A stretch of 64,000 nucleotides of DNA from NCBI RefSeq assembly GCF_000247695.1, contig NW_004624732.1:45533793-45597792 (forward strand), in the 5' to 3' direction. This DNA is from Heterocephalus glaber. Lineage: Eukaryota; Chordata; Mammalia; Rodentia; Bathyergidae. Numbering within the stretch: the first letter of the stretch is position 1; the number at the start of each line of letters is the position of its first letter. This document shows, in pieces, positions 11,201 to 24,210 of this stretch. Below the pieces are notes generated by a model. That model was not told where the DNA came from. It made no database searches and worked only from the letters and a program-made list of their open reading frames with translations. The position numbers were made by a program, and so were the translations under genes.

Positions 11201-12814
11201 AAAATAACATCCTGCTTTAGATTCACGTTATTAATGGTATTTGAATCTGTATAAATGCAAACCTCTTTAATGGGTTTCGCTTTTGTTCTGATTGTGAATG
11301 TGTGGAGATAGAGGATAGGAGATTGAACTGCACAGATTTGTTACTGGTGAATTCCCAAACTGGATGACTCAATAGAACCAATCCAGCCCAATCTGTACTG
11401 ATTTTACAAACATCAGGGCTGCTGATAAATATGGCACATATACACAATAATGAAACGAGAGATTTTTAAACAGTAATTTTGCCACTTTCCCTCTATAATT
11501 TTTTATCTGTGCTATCTTCCAATATTTTACTTATTCCCGTGGAAATGGTTAGTTTCATTAACCTTTCTTGGAGTTGGAGTTGCTGTACGAGATTCTAAAA
11601 CATATTTAAACAGGTAAAGGAGATAATTGTTTTTTTCTGGACAATTGGCAATGTTAAATAGTAACAAAGTAAAGTCCTTTAAAAGACATAGAAACATCTT
11701 TCCTTACAAAATTTTATATTTAAAGATAATTGATCTAAGGTCATAATGGATCGTTAGTTTATTGATTTTATTTATTTATTTAATTTATTAAGCATTGGTG
11801 CTGATGGGAAAATAGGGATGGGCGATGGGAAATATATTCTTTTTTTTTACACCGTGCCCCTCACACAATTAATAGGCAGGAAATTCTGTTAGTATTGAAT
11901 TGCATTGGTACTTGCCTAGCCAGATTTGTCTTTTAATCTAATTGTTAAAATACTTTAAAATTGAGGAATAACTGATATTTTTCTTTTCTTCCTTCACTTT
12001 TACTGACAATTATTTTCTGCCAACTGATTAACTATACTAGTGAAATTCAGTATGTTAGGTAGATAACAAACTGAAAAAGTTGTCCTCCATGCACATTAGG
12101 TATGTTAATTCTTTTTGTTGCGTTTTGCTTCTGTTTTCTTTTTATCAGTACCCTTTGGCAGAGCTTAATGCTTTCGGTGTGGGGTGTTGGTGTGGATGCT
12201 CAACACATTTTAACTCTTTTCAGGTTCCATTCCCTTCCTTTTCCCCCTCCCCTCAGCTCTTGTTCCTCTTCCCATTGGCCAAAGATCCATCTCCTCATTT
12301 CCTATTAATTATCTTTTATCTTGTTCTTTAACTTTTTTTTATACTAGGCACATTACTTTTTAAAGGTAATATTTGAGGTCCTGTCTTAACAATTTTCCAT
12401 CATTTTGCAGGTAATACTCATACAAAATAACTGATAATTAAGATTATTAGAGCTGAAGGTATTGATCTTTAAACAATTAATGAGATTTTTAAACTGTGAA
12501 TTTAAGTTAGACGCATAGGAACCAGACCAACATGGGGCCAAGTTTGGCTGACTCAATATCACAGCACTGAGATGTGATGGCACTGACATATGACATCATC
12601 ACTCTCTTGGGACCAATCTTCTAGAGTGCAGGTGGCAGGGCTGGACTGATCTCAGCAGAAAACAGCCAATACATACAAACCAATGTTTTCCAGGTCTATG
12701 AACTGCTTTTCCTATCCATTCTCATCACTGGAGTAAAGGATCCACGCAAGTGACATTTCAACATTAGGTCTAAAATGTATAGTTAACCTCAAACCAACTC
12801 TCATAATTGACTAC
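8253..12814. other. long unassigned AT-rich stretch
   Basis: No gene recognised. Short frames at 9038-9289, 9427-9687, 9567-9794 (opposite strand), 10346-10591 and 11223-11447 have no domains. A pyrimidine-rich patch at 12220-12300 explains overlapping Pro/Ser/Leu-rich frames. Strongly diverged repeats may be hidden here. Confidence 0.4.
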
Positions 12815-13208
12815 TGTTACAGTTTGGATCAAGAATGACTCCCAAGATTCTCATGGGCCAGAGGTGGAGTATCAGAAAGGTGCCTGGATCAGGTGCTATA
12901 TACACCCACGGGTGAATTCAGCATCTGAGTGTGTCCTTGGGAGATGGGGATTGGTCAGAAGATGAAGGTCACTGGGGATGTAACCTAGAACAATATAGTT
13001 TCCTCCCTGATTCCTCCCTTCTCTCTGCTTTTTAGCCACCTTGAGATGAGCAGATTTTTTTCCTTGGCAGGCATTTCCACCATGTCCTTTTTGCCTTGAA
13101 AGCAGCTGACCATGGATGCTAACCAAAAGCAAAAATAAACCTCTCTTCCTTTGAGATATGAGCATTGGGTAATGTGTTTCAGCAACAAAGAAAGTGACTA
13201 AGAAGGCA
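12815..13208 (+). mobile_element. MaLR-type solo LTR
   Basis: Begins TGTTACAGTTTGGATCAAGA and ends in AGTGACTAAGAAGGCA, with AATAAA at 13134-13139. Layout matches MST/THE1-like LTRs. The frames on both strands inside it are not genes. Confidence 0.75.
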
Positions 13209-13566
13209 ACCCTAAAAGTATTCAGCTCTTAATTAAAACTTTAAGCACCAAATGGGCTGAGGAATTGAGATAAAGCCTAACAAACAATATGTGTCTATCA
13301 CTATTATGTTTCTGGCATTGATTCATCCTTCTTATGGACTGCACAGCATCTAAATTTGATAATGTAAATGGTAAGGTATGAGAAGAGCTATGTAAAAAAG
13401 TTTCTTACAATAATTTTCTATTTATGCAACTTTACCCTATTTAATAAATACATTATAAATATAAAGATACAGTCCTATAATTTGAAGATTCTGCAAATTT
13501 CCTGATGCTTTTAAAACACACATCCAAAAACAAATCACCAAAGTTGAAACTTGTCTTCAAGATTCA
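13209..13566. other. unassigned AT-rich DNA
   Basis: Nothing recognisable between the LTR and the next SINE. Confidence 0.45.
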
Positions 13567-13690
13567 GGCTCCAGCTTATGTGTGCTTGTAATCTTGGCTA
13601 CTAGGAATGCTGAAACAGAATGATCATTGAAGACCAGGAATTAGAGGCCATGCACTGCAATATGACAAGATGATATTTCAAAATAAAGAG
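13567..13690 (+). mobile_element. B1/7SL-type SINE, diverged
   Basis: The succession 'gtgcttgtaatcttggctac', 'taggaatgctgaaacagaat', 'attgaagaccaggaattaga' follows the 7SL-derived SINE order (tgtaatcccagctac, gaggctgaggcagga, gagaccagcct). It ends in an A-rich tail running into the purine tract. Confidence 0.65.
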
Positions 13691-13816
13691 AATAGAAGGA
13701 AGAGAAATGAATGGAGGGAAGGGGAGGGTGAAGGCAAGGGAAAGGTGGGGGGGAAAGAAGAGGAGAAGGAAGTGGAGGGTAGTGGGAAGGTGGAAGGAGA
13801 GAGGGGAGAGGAGGAG
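13691..13816 (+). repeat. GGGA/GAA purine tract
   Basis: About 125 bases of almost pure purine, probably expanded from the A-rich SINE tail. It produces a Glu/Gly/Lys-rich frame that is not a gene. Confidence 0.85.
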
Positions 13817-16229
13817 AGATCTAGTCTAAAATACTGTTTCAGAGTTCTTTGTATGGTGTAATATGTAAATATATGACACGATGGTCACTAAATATTCAAA
13901 CCAAATTTGACCCAATTCAATATGCATCCAACCAGTAGTATTTTGTTGCTTGTTGGTACCTACTCCCTTGATCTCCACATTTCCATGTGTTTAAAATATC
14001 TATATATGCTTATTACAACATTACAGAAAACCCTGAAATCTAAAGTGAAGAATAAATTTCATAATCTGTTAAAATTTATTGTTGGTTAGTTAGCAATTGG
14101 TTTTAAATTTAAAAGAAGTTTCACAATGAAAATACAGATGAACAGTCCCTTGCTTCTATATCTATGTTCAGATGAACTTAATTCGGACAGCTTAACATTT
14201 TGCAGAAAGGACAATACTGTGTTTATCAAAAGATACAAGGAATTCACTTTAGGAAATCAGTTTCTTTTGAGTTAACAAGTAATCAAAGGCAGAAGAAAGT
14301 CAGCCATCATTTGAAATTCCTACCATTTCTCTCTTACAGTCACTCATTACAAACACCACTTACCACGCAAAGTCCTACAAGTAGAAGTTCTTCCATTTGC
14401 ATGGCCTTAAGAAAGCCTTGAAATGACAGATGGTTTGGTTAATTACAAAATTAAACTTGGTGCTATTGAGACATGATTTCAGTGAATAATATTTTCCAGA
14501 CAGAGTTTAATAAGCAGCTTGTGGTTGAGTAGCCTTTTGCCCAAAAAAGGGAACCAGGTCACAGTGACTACCTTCTACAATCAGAGAGTGTGAGGGTGGC
14601 GGATGTCAACCTGACCACCCAGGAACTGAGTTCCAGTAACCTTATCAGGGTCTAACAGAGTAACCCACCCTAAGCATTATGACAGAAGGGCTGTTGAAAT
14701 AGCACCTGGCATTTCACCCTGAACTCCCCTAACACTTGCTGATTCACTGACCACATTGAGGGGAAAGTACACTGGATGCTCAATGGACCTTCCTGGGCGA
14801 GCCTTGCTGGGAACATGGACTCATCTGAGAAATCTCAGGTTTTAACATTCACAGCGAGCTTGAAATATTTTCAGAAGTGCACTACCGCAAATCAATTTGT
14901 AGAAATTAAAATTAGAAATCTAAATATTTGCAGAATGAATGTCTTACATAGAAACTTTTTTGTTGTTTATACATTTCTTACTGAAAGAAAATCAGGATAA
15001 TTAGCATCTGGTGTGACTAGAAGTCTGATTTTGGGTGAACAGATTTTGTATAGGTAATTTAGGAAAGCTGTGCTTGACAGTGCTTGACTAGAATGAATTG
15101 CAGAGAGATTTTGTGCTTAGGCCCCTAATTCTGATATTTTTAGTTTTAGAAGTAGTATTTGATTTGAATGGAACCAAATACTAGTTCCTTTGATCTGTAA
15201 TTAACTAAAAAATAGATAATATACACAATGATCTAAAAGACATTATTTTTACTGTTCCTTACATATATGTCTGGAGAATAGTTTTGTGTTTACATATATA
15301 TATTAGGATTACTGTGGGACCATTCTGTATTCTAGTGGTTGATTGATTTCCATAAAACAAACAAAAAATAATATAGTTACTCCCTTCCAAAAGTTAAACA
15401 CTATTTTTACTAAATAAATTAGAGACATTAAAAATTACGGAATTTGATTTTAATTCACTTTTTAATTTTTAAAGTTTAATTCACTGCCACACAGAAAAAT
15501 TCAAATACTTATCCTTTTATGAAAATTCTTCTATTCAGTTTCCTGAATTATATCTTTAGAAATTTCTTGGAAATATTAGTTACATTATGATGTGGGCATG
15601 ATTTTTTTCTTCTTTGCATTGTGACAGGAAATTTAACACAATGTATAGCATATTTTGATAGAAATACATAGAAATAATACATGACAGGTTTCAGTCATTT
15701 TAGAATATGATTATTAAAATTTAAATCAATTCAACACATATCTGAATCTTCTATAAGATACTGTTTAGCATCTTCCATGAGACATTGGTAGTATTAGCAG
15801 GTTATATATGGTTTCTGGAATTTAAAAAAATTACTCAAGTTTTAATTGTGAAAGCATAGATGTGATCTAATGACCCATTGACAGAGTTGTGAAAAATGAT
15901 TTTAAAATTGATTTTAAAATTATTGCAAAAATATAGAAGTCATGATTTCTCTGATAAGAATACATCCATAAGTTAGTTGGAGAGTGGATAAAAAATGCAA
16001 ACCAACATGTCTTTTGTCCTAATACACATGTGAACCATTGCTTTTTGTTTTAATGAAATTGATAAAAACTTAGGACAGAGGGAAATATGGTACAGCAAGT
16101 GATAAAATACTAAGTCATCAATTTGTAAAGATTTCTTATGACAGTATAAACTTAACTTTTAAAATAAACCTTATTAATGTATAATAAAAATACAGTATAT
16201 TGGCCCTATTTTAAGCACTGTTAGAACAC
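13817..16229. other. unassigned DNA with a GC-richer block at 14500-14830
   Basis: Mostly AT-rich. Bases 14500-14830 are richer in GC (ggatgtcaacctgaccaccc, cctgggcgagccttgctggg) and match no repeat I can name. No reading frame of note. Confidence 0.4.
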
Positions 16230-19200
16230 ATGTGCACCATCTGAAGAGAATATTTCCATCAACTTGAAAAGTTGTTTTGTGTTCCAGATGAATTAATTTT
16301 CTTCTCCAAATCAATCTTAGGTAACCACTGCTTTGTTTTCTGTCTCCTTACTATTCTTGCTTTTTCTAGAATGGTGTTCACATTTACAAAAGTTCTCTTT
16401 ACTGGCTTATTTCACTCAATAGTCTTGAGACTCTTCATCCATGCTGTGTTGTGTTGCACAGTCATTTTTCTTTTCTCTGAGTTATAATGAATTCCTTTGC
16501 ACTACATTGTATGGTAGCCACATGTTGATCTACATATCTGATGATAGACATTGAAGTTGTGCTCAGTTTTCAAATATTTTGAACAAAACTTTGCATTTTC
16601 ACTTATACATTTTTGTATATGTGTGGTGGGCATGTTTTCATTTATTTTAGATTAATAAAATAACTGAAACAGATCATTCTTAAGAAAAGCATAGATGCAA
16701 TTCCAATCAGCATTGCATTGAATCTACATAGCAGTTTTGGAAGTATGGCCATTTTCACTATATTGGTTCTTCCTACCCAGGAGCAAGGGATGTCTTTCCA
16801 TTTTCTGATATCCTCTTTGAAGAATGCTGTAGTTTTTTTTCAGAATGCTGTAGTTTTCAGAGTAGAGGTTTTTAAATTTTCTTTCATTACATGGATTCCT
16901 AGTTATTTCATTTTTTGAATGCTATCGTGAAAGGAGTTGTTTCTCCAGTTCCTCTCTCAGTGAGTCTATTGTTCATGTACAGGAAGGCTGTTGATTTTTG
17001 TGTGTTGACGTTGTATCCAGCTACTCTACTGAATTTGGTTGTTAAGTCTAGAAGACTTTTGATGGAGTTTTGGGGGTCTTCTATATAAAGTATCATGTAC
17101 CAATAGAATTAATTAATTTTAAAAAAGCATAGATGTAATTTTATATGAAATTGGCAAGCATTCCCTTAAAATCAACGAGCTTTGGATTCATCCATTGATT
17201 CCATCAGAAATGTATAAAACATTCGGTTGCTCCACAACTTCATTGTCATTGCCAGGATACCATGTCTGAGTTGTTTTATTTGCTGCTTTGTATTTAGCCT
17301 TCTTTTGAATACATTGTGATTTTTCAATTTGTAAATCTACGATGCACAATGATGTGGGCCATATTTCTATGTATCTATTGGCCATATGTTTTTCTCCTTC
17401 TGTGAAGTGTTATTTTTCATCCCTGACACTTTAAATAATAGAATTACTTTTTTTATACATCCTGAATATGAAACTGTGAGATAGCTATGCAGTGTATGCT
17501 TTCTCCCAGATAATGACTCTCCTATTCTCTGCCTTAACACTTGTTTTGGAGTGCCTGATACTTTAATTTAGCTAAGTAAAATTTATTATTTTTTCACCAA
17601 AGATTAACAATTTTTACTGCCAAATAAATATTTGTTTACTCCAATACTATGGTAATACTTTTCCCATATATTCTACCAGAATTTTAGTTGTTTGAGTTTT
17701 ATGTTACTCTTTGTGTTTGGCTAAAGAAAAATTTGAGTCTTAACTTTTTCTATTTGAACATTCAGATTCTCCAGCATGGTTTTTTGAAAGAAGCATGTTT
17801 TTTTCTATAGAATTACTTTGACATCAATTTCAGAAAACCATTGTACTTACAGGATCCTATATTTCCTTGATCAGTAGTCATTTTCAATACCGTACAATCT
17901 TGATTACCTTAATTTTTTAGTTATGTTTTTACTTAATTATAAGTAGAATAAGTAATCCAAATTTGTTCTTATTTTCAAAATTGCCTTCCATCCTTCTTTG
18001 CTTTTAGAATAAGCTTTTACATTTATCTGGACACACCCTCACATGCCACATACACGCACACAATGCCTATTGAGATTTTTGTTGCATTAGCATTGAATCA
18101 ATAGAGCAATATTGAGAGAGTTGGAATCTTAACAACATTTATTCTTCTAACATATAAACATTGATTTCTTTAATAACTAAGGTGGATGTATTTTTCATAT
18201 ATTTTATTACACTGATCTGAAGTATTTTCACATTTTTGTTATTATTTTATTTTTAAAATATATATTCCTACTGCTTCATTTCTATGGTACAGGAGATTTT
18301 TCTATGTATTGACCTTGCATTCTGTGAACTTAATAAATTAGTACTTCTAGTTGTACTTTATTAATGCCTAGGATTTTGCATACACAAGATCAATTCTTCT
18401 TCAAATATAGTTCAAATAACTGTAATTTTTCCTTTCCAAAAATTTATGAAATCTTTTTTTTTATCTTAATGCATAGGCTAAAATTTTCAGTAGTCAATAG
18501 AAGAAGTTAATAGAACAAGAAAAAGAGAATTTCTTGTCTTAGTACAGCCTTAAGAGATCAGCATACTGATTCTACACTCTTACTGTATATAGCATAAATC
18601 CTATAAATTTACTGAAATATTTTATGGCCTACCATATAGATTATATTGATTAATGTTCTTTATATATTTAGAAAAAATATACATTCTGAAGTTGATGATA
18701 GGGTTGATGGTGTTCTGCATAAGTTAAATTACATTCAGCTGATTTTTAATAATCATGTCTTTGTAATAGTCATGTCTTTCTATTCTTGCTAATTAAATGA
18801 GAGTTGAAATATCCTAATATAATTATTTCTATTTCTTTTATTTATATGAGTTATTGCATCATTTATTTTAAAGCTTTGTTAATAGGTGCACAGACTCATT
18901 TATCATTACAATAAATGTTTTTTTATACCTCTGGTACTAGTCTTTTTCTTGTACTTTAATCTGTATACTAATATAGACATTTCATTTTTCATGTAATTAG
19001 TGTGGAACATGGCATAGTTTTTCATTCTTTTGTATTTAACCTATCTTTGTTTATGTAATTAAAATGTGTACATTATAAACAGCATACAACTGGACATGGA
19101 ATTTTTTCAAGTTTTATAATCTCTCTGTCTTTAATACAATGCATAGACCATTTAAGATTAATGCAATTACCAATATCCTTAGTTCAAAATTACTAGCTTG

Positions 19201-19930
19201 CTATTTCTTTTCTAGTTCACTTGTTACTGTGTTTCTGCTTTCCTATATTTCCCTTACATTTTCTTGAATATTTGTTATGTTTCTTTTCTATCTTTATTGT
19301 TGCCTTTTTTAGTTTTATCCTTTGCATTTGTTTCCTAGGAAGTTCTTGAGAGATACAGTATCTATCTTTCACACATCACAGCAAACATAAGAATTATATT
19401 TCTTTTAGAACATTCTATAACTTTAAATTTTGCTTCATATATTTTCCCCTTTTATTTTCTTTTGGAATGATTGATTTTGCCCTCATTAGTGTCTGACTCT
19501 CCTTTTTTTCTGTTCTGTTATTTTTGGGTTTTACTTTATTTTTTCCAGAAAAATCTCAACATGTGTATTCAATTAAATTAATTCTCTAGTTACTATTTTT
19601 ATGCTGATACTAAAGCAATATATATTTCAGAAATATTGTTTAATAAAAAACACACACTCAATGGATTTACATAACTACAGTCCATCTTTTTGATTTCTAT
19701 ACTTCTCTTTATCTTTTCAAAGTAAAAAACTAATGTTATTGTATTTCATCGATATTGTTTAGAGATGCAGAAGTTATCATATTCTTGGCTCATCATGGCT
19801 TGCTACTTCTCTTACATTTCTTTATAAATCTTTTTTTCTTGTTTGTAGTTAAATTATGTCATTAAGTATATGAATGTGTACTATAATCTAGGTGGCTGAA
19901 AACATATTTTTTGTTTGTTTTATTATTTAT
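16230..19930 (-). mobile_element. L1M-type LINE, antisense, ancient
   Basis: The plus strand reads as reverse L1. First comes 3' UTR-like text (cactcaatagtcttgagact, ttcatccatgctgtgttgtg) at 16230-16660. Reverse ORF2 follows at 17160-19000 (ttctgtgaacttaataaatt; tctattcttgctaattaaat), then the reverse start of ORF2 and inter-ORF region (cattataaacagcatacaac; ccatttaagattaatgcaat). It is riddled with stops and indels, so there is no coding capacity. A younger L1 fragment splits it at 16698-17122. Confidence 0.75.
16698..17122 (-). mobile_element. L1 ORF2 internal fragment, antisense, with TSD
   Basis: The minus strand at 16908-17096 still encodes a recognisable ORF2p stretch after the reverse transcriptase catalytic site: residues such as 'LYIEDPQNS', 'FSRVAGYNVNTQKS' and 'AFLYMNN' match the conserved 'ENPKDS...FSKVAGYKINTQKS...AFLYTNN' region. 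The fragment is bounded by AAAAGCATAGATG at 16685-16697 and 17123-17135. It lacks the L1 3' UTR and a clear poly(A)/poly(T) end. It also carries a short internal duplication of AGAATGCTGTAGTTTT near 16821-16858. Confidence 0.85.
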
Positions 19931-19944
19931 TAATCTGAGATCAT

Positions 19945-20285
19945 GATGTTGACAGGCTCTTGCCCTCTCTAAAATCTGTAGGAAGAAAATTTCCTTGCTT
20001 CTTTCTAGTTTCTGGTCGTTTACTGGAAGTTTGTAGCATTTCTTGCTCTATAGATGCAACACTCTTGTACCTCCATTGTCACTTGGTGATCTCTCTTTGT
20101 GTCTTTGCTTATTAAAAGGGCACGAGTTCTATTGGATTAAGGGTTCAGGATACTCTTATGTGATCTCATCTTTAAATGAATCTCTATCAACCCTGTTTCT
20201 AGAAAAGGTCAAATTCTGAAGTATAGTGTATTAAGATTTCAACATCTTTTTGGAGGACAAAATTTGATCTTTAGCACTGAGTTAA
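19945..20285 (-). mobile_element. MLT1-like LTR, antisense
   Basis: Ordered phrases match the reverse of an MLT1-type LTR: 'cttgccctctctaaaatctg', 'ttctagtttctggtcgttta', 'attggattaagggttcagga', 'aagatttcaacatctttttg', 'gaggacaaaatttgatc'. Confidence 0.7.
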
Positions 20286-20959
20286 TTTTGAAGGTATACA
20301 GGGTCACCACATTATTATTAACATGGTCAAGTTGTAATTTTTAGTTTTATGGTGATGTGAGAGTGATATGTTTTTAGTAGAAATCATACTTAGATTTTTA
20401 TCTTTTCCCAGGTTATTGAAATGGTAATTCTGCACACTGGCAATGAGCTGCATATCCCAGTCAGTCACACAATCATGATGGCAAAACAACAGACACTCTA
20501 CAATGCACTGTGTTGTTAAGCTATCATGTTCAGTAGATTAGGTGTATTGAATGAATTTTCAACATATTTTCAATTTAGGATGGATTTATCGGGACATAAA
20601 TATATTATCAATTGGGAAGAATTTTTATAAAAATAACTTGCTTACTTCCATTGTTGCTGTTAAAAAGTCAGTGTGTGTTTTTGTCATTCATTTTTCAGAT
20701 TACATGTGTTTTTTATATGGCTGTTTCTATAATTTGTTTCCTTCTATGAAAATTTGGTTAGATATCTTTTAAAACTTTTTTTTCTATTATTTTTGAAACA
20801 TGTGACCTAATATGCAAGCTACCAGGGATTGTAGTATCTTCTCAGAGCAAATGTGACATCATGGTGTCTTGCTAAAACTTTGCAATTTTAGTACCATGAA
20901 TTTCCTACCTGCATACATAATGATAAATATATATGTATCAATATACATAGAGTAGTCAG
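20286..20959. other. unassigned AT-rich DNA
   Basis: No recognisable gene or repeat. Confidence 0.45.

Positions 20960-20997
<38 letters not shown>
20960..20997 (+). repeat. (TTTA)n microsatellite
   Basis: Nine to ten uninterrupted TTTA units. Confidence 0.95.
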
Positions 20998-20998
<1 letters not shown>

Positions 20999-21219
20999 CT
21001 GTTAAATTTCCTATTTTACCTTGGGCTGAAGGGAAAGGGGCTTTTACAAATATTTATTCTGCTTGTATTACAGAAGCCAAGGATTCAAACTCATATTGTA
21101 GTGTTGTGTTTTTGCCATTTTAATATTTTTAAAATTCACCTTTTTACTCCATAATGGGCAGTAGACATTGCTAGTTTACATGGAAATGGGATAGTAAAAT
21201 ATAAATTATTCTTAGCATT

Positions 21220-21633
21220 ATACTAGGCATTTCCTCCTAACTAGGATGGAATAACTGACACATCACGATTTAAAGGAAGAGAAGATTACTGTGGGTTAGG
21301 GTTTCAGAAGGGTTAGTACATGATTGGCTGGCACCAAGGAAGAAGCGATGTTGTGGAAGGGGATGGTAAATGAAAGATGCTCAACTCATGGCAGCTAGGA
21401 AACATGGAGAAAAACTAGTGAGAAGTTGAAATCAAGACTACACTCTTCTAGGCTACATCTAAGTGACCCTACTGCAGCCAGGCCCCACCTCCTAAGAACA
21501 CATTCAGCTACGAACTCATATTACATGAATTCACTGTGAGTAGAGAACCTCTATCATCACTTAACCTTCCAAAATCTCCACCTCTGAACACATGAGACTT
21601 TTGAGGGGGGCATTTTAGATCTAAATCTTCACA
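21220..21633 (-). mobile_element. 3' LTR of antisense MaLR element
   Basis: Reverse MST/THE1-like LTR text. It aligns with the right-hand LTR at 22988-23464: ctaactaggatggaataac against tcactaggacaaaatacct, atttaaaggaagagaagat against atttaaagcaggaaagatt, and acatgagacttttgagggg against acatgtgagactttagggg. Confidence 0.75.
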
Positions 21634-22987
21634 TTTCAGTTCTTGTCTTCAAAAGGCTCATGTCTGACTCATTCCATAAAATGCATTTAGTCTATCTTAA
21701 AGAGTTGTCAAAATTGTAATAATTCCATTGTTTCTGAAAGTCCAAGTTCAGAGTCTCTTTTGAGATTTAAGACAATTGTCTGTGACCCATTGTGTAGAAA
21801 AAAATCAAAATTTAAATACTTTCAACATACAATAGCACAGAAGAAATATTCCCACTAAAAAAGGAGAAATAGAATAAAAAGTATTGAACCAAATCAAGAC
21901 TAAAGACCAGCAGGACAAATATTAAATCCTGTAGTTCCTTGTCTAGTACCCAGTGTAGAATATGGTGAATTGTAGACCCCAAAAAGCTTGGACAGCCCAT
22001 CACTATGGGCCGGCTCTGCTTAATGTTCATGGATTTCCATTCCAGGTTTGGGGCGTCTCCAACTTCCTGGTTCTTCTTCTGCAACTCTGGCTTCACTTTT
22101 ACCACTTTATGCATTATCCTCTTTTGGGTTCCCTGCAAGGACTGTGACTTTGTCACATGCTGATGCCTTACTTCCCAGGCTTTCTCTGAAATCTGGGTGT
22201 AAACTTGCAGGATTCCATAACTCTTGCTTTCTCCATCTCTCCAGAACCAGCACCACATGGATAATGCCATGTTCTGCCACCAGCTGGGCCTGTATTGGCT
22301 GTGGCTGCAGGGGCTTCTGAGTGGCAGGACGGCTGACCTAGGGTATACACATCGCTAGGTGGCAATAAACAAGCAGGGTCCCCTGGGCTCTTTCTCACCC
22401 TTTTACACCCTTGAGATTGTGAGGTTGGGAGGTCCGGGCCACTTCTTACAAGTCATCTTTCCTATTTTCCTGATGCAAAGTAGTTGGTGCTAATCTTTTC
22501 AGCAACTACAATCTTCCTGGCCCTAAATTTACACACCCTTCTTTGCTAGCCAAACTGCAAACTTTTTACACTCTTTTAGCTCATCTTTTTGCTCCTGATT
22601 CTACTAAACCTTGGTAAAGGCAGCCAATAATACTCATGCCACAGGTTTAACATAGGATAATTTCCACTGACTGGCTAATCTGTCACTTCAAATCCATTCT
22701 CATGTCAAAACTTAGGATATTGGCAAAGCATAGACAAATTCTTTACCAAAACGAAAGTTGTATGGCCTGTAGAGAAGTTTCCAAGAGTCTTCCTGCTGCA
22801 GTGAATCCTCATAAGGATGACCCTTACTCTCAAAATTTCTATCAGCCTTCTGGTTTTCTGTTTATGGCATTTTAGGTTTCCTTTTACTTACTTCTCCAAA
22901 CTTTACAAAACACCTGCAAACTAGGTCCCAAAGGCTTCTGAACCACATAGACAATACACTCACAGCAATGACATTGCTAACATTTTT
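21634..22987 (-). mobile_element. MaLR internal region, antisense
   Basis: This follows the reverse THE1/MST internal sequence in order: 'tccaagttcagagtctcttt', later 'tttctctgaaatctgggtgt' and 'cagaaccagcaccacatgga', then 'ccaaactgcaaactttttac'. MaLR internal regions are derived from retroviral DNA but lack working gag or pol. The 152-codon minus-strand frame at 21812-22270 shows no capsid or enzyme motif and is probably incidental. Confidence 0.75.
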
Positions 22988-23464
22988 TATTAGTCACTTT
23001 TCCATCACTAGGACAAAATACCTCACATTTGCAATTTAAAGCAGGAAAGATTTGTTTTGGCTCATGGTTTCAAAAATTTTGTCCATGGTTAGCTGATACC
23101 AAGGTGGAAATGGCAAGGTAGGAAGGTATGAGTGGGTAGTGAAGAGCTCCTCAACCCATAGCAGCCAAGAAGGAGGGAAAGATGAAGGGAAGGCAGGAGG
23201 GAGAGAGAGGGAGAAGGAGAGAGGGAGAGAGGGAGAGAGAAAGAGACGCAAACAGACAGAAAGACCAGAGAGGCATGGAGACAAGAATGTACTTGTACAG
23301 GCCATGTGCCTGTGACCCACCTCCTTCTAATAATACATTTGGCTATAAACTCATCAATGAACTAATCCGCTGATGAGATAGAGCCCCAAATCCAATCACC
23401 TTCTCACAGTTCCACCAATGTACATGTGAGACTTTAGGGGAAACTTTACATATAAGTCATAACA
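22988..23464 (-). mobile_element. 5' LTR of antisense MaLR element, with GA tract
   Basis: Begins TATTAGTCACTTTTCCATCA and ends GTCATAACA on the plus strand, the reverse of a TG...CA LTR. It contains an expanded GGGAGA purine tract at about 23164-23250, which explains a low-complexity frame on each strand. Confidence 0.75.
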
Positions 23465-23809
23465 AATATGATATAAAAATGTGGAATGGAAAGTGCAATT
23501 AAGCAAGGAAAATAGATCCATTTTCCAGAAAAGATAAAGGACTTAGATATAAGAAACATTTACATGAAAATATTTTTGAAAAATTCTACAGTGTTCCTGA
23601 AATATTTATTAAAGCTAAAGATAAAATAATCATCTTAATCTAGCTAAGATCTAACATAAATATTGAAAAATTACTTTTGCCTTATTTTTCCCAAACTATT
23701 CTCAGACCAATTCATTTTATGACTTCTTTTTTTCTGTTCTCTAGGATTTTCCTTTCTTTCCTGAATTGTATAGATATCCAAGCATGCCCCAATTTCTAAG
23801 TACCAAAAC
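23465..23809. other. unassigned AT-rich DNA
   Basis: No recognisable element between two LTR insertions. Confidence 0.45.
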
Positions 23810-24210
23810 TGTTACAGTTTGTATCTAGATGTTCCCCGCAAAGCCTCATGCAGTCCTGGATAGGGCTTTTCCAAGGTGGCTGAATCTAGGGTGTCTGCTG
23901 CTGAAATAAAAGATGCAATGCTAGGATTAAGTGTGGGAGTGCTACCTGTGCTAAGGGTGGGTAGCCAAGATAAGACATAAGGGGACGATAGAGTGTTCCT
24001 TCCTGTTGCCTGTGACTTGCTTGCTGCCTTCTGCCTGCCCTGCTTTGCCACGCACTGCTGGTCCTCTGTGACGCCCTCTGCCATATGCCACTTTTCCTTG
24101 CAGCCAGCCGACCATGTACTGAAATCTCTACAAACTGTGAGCCAAATAAACATTTCTTCCTTTGGGTGTCAGGTATTTTTGTCTCAGCAGAAAGAAAAGT
24201 AACTAAGACA
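23810..24210 (+). mobile_element. MaLR-type solo LTR
   Basis: Complete LTR beginning TGTTACAGTTTGTATCTAGA and ending AAGTAACTAAGACA, with poly(A) signal AATAAA near 24145. It is clearly related to the LTR at 5600-6006 (shared left end, 'aggattaag.gtgggagtgct', 'gccaagata', 'gagta/aagtaactaagaca'). Antisense frames of 109 and 113 codons inside it are incidental. Confidence 0.85.

Noticed and set aside
13670..13861. Glu/Gly/Lys-rich frame
   Set aside because: Translation of a purine simple-sequence tract after a SINE tail.
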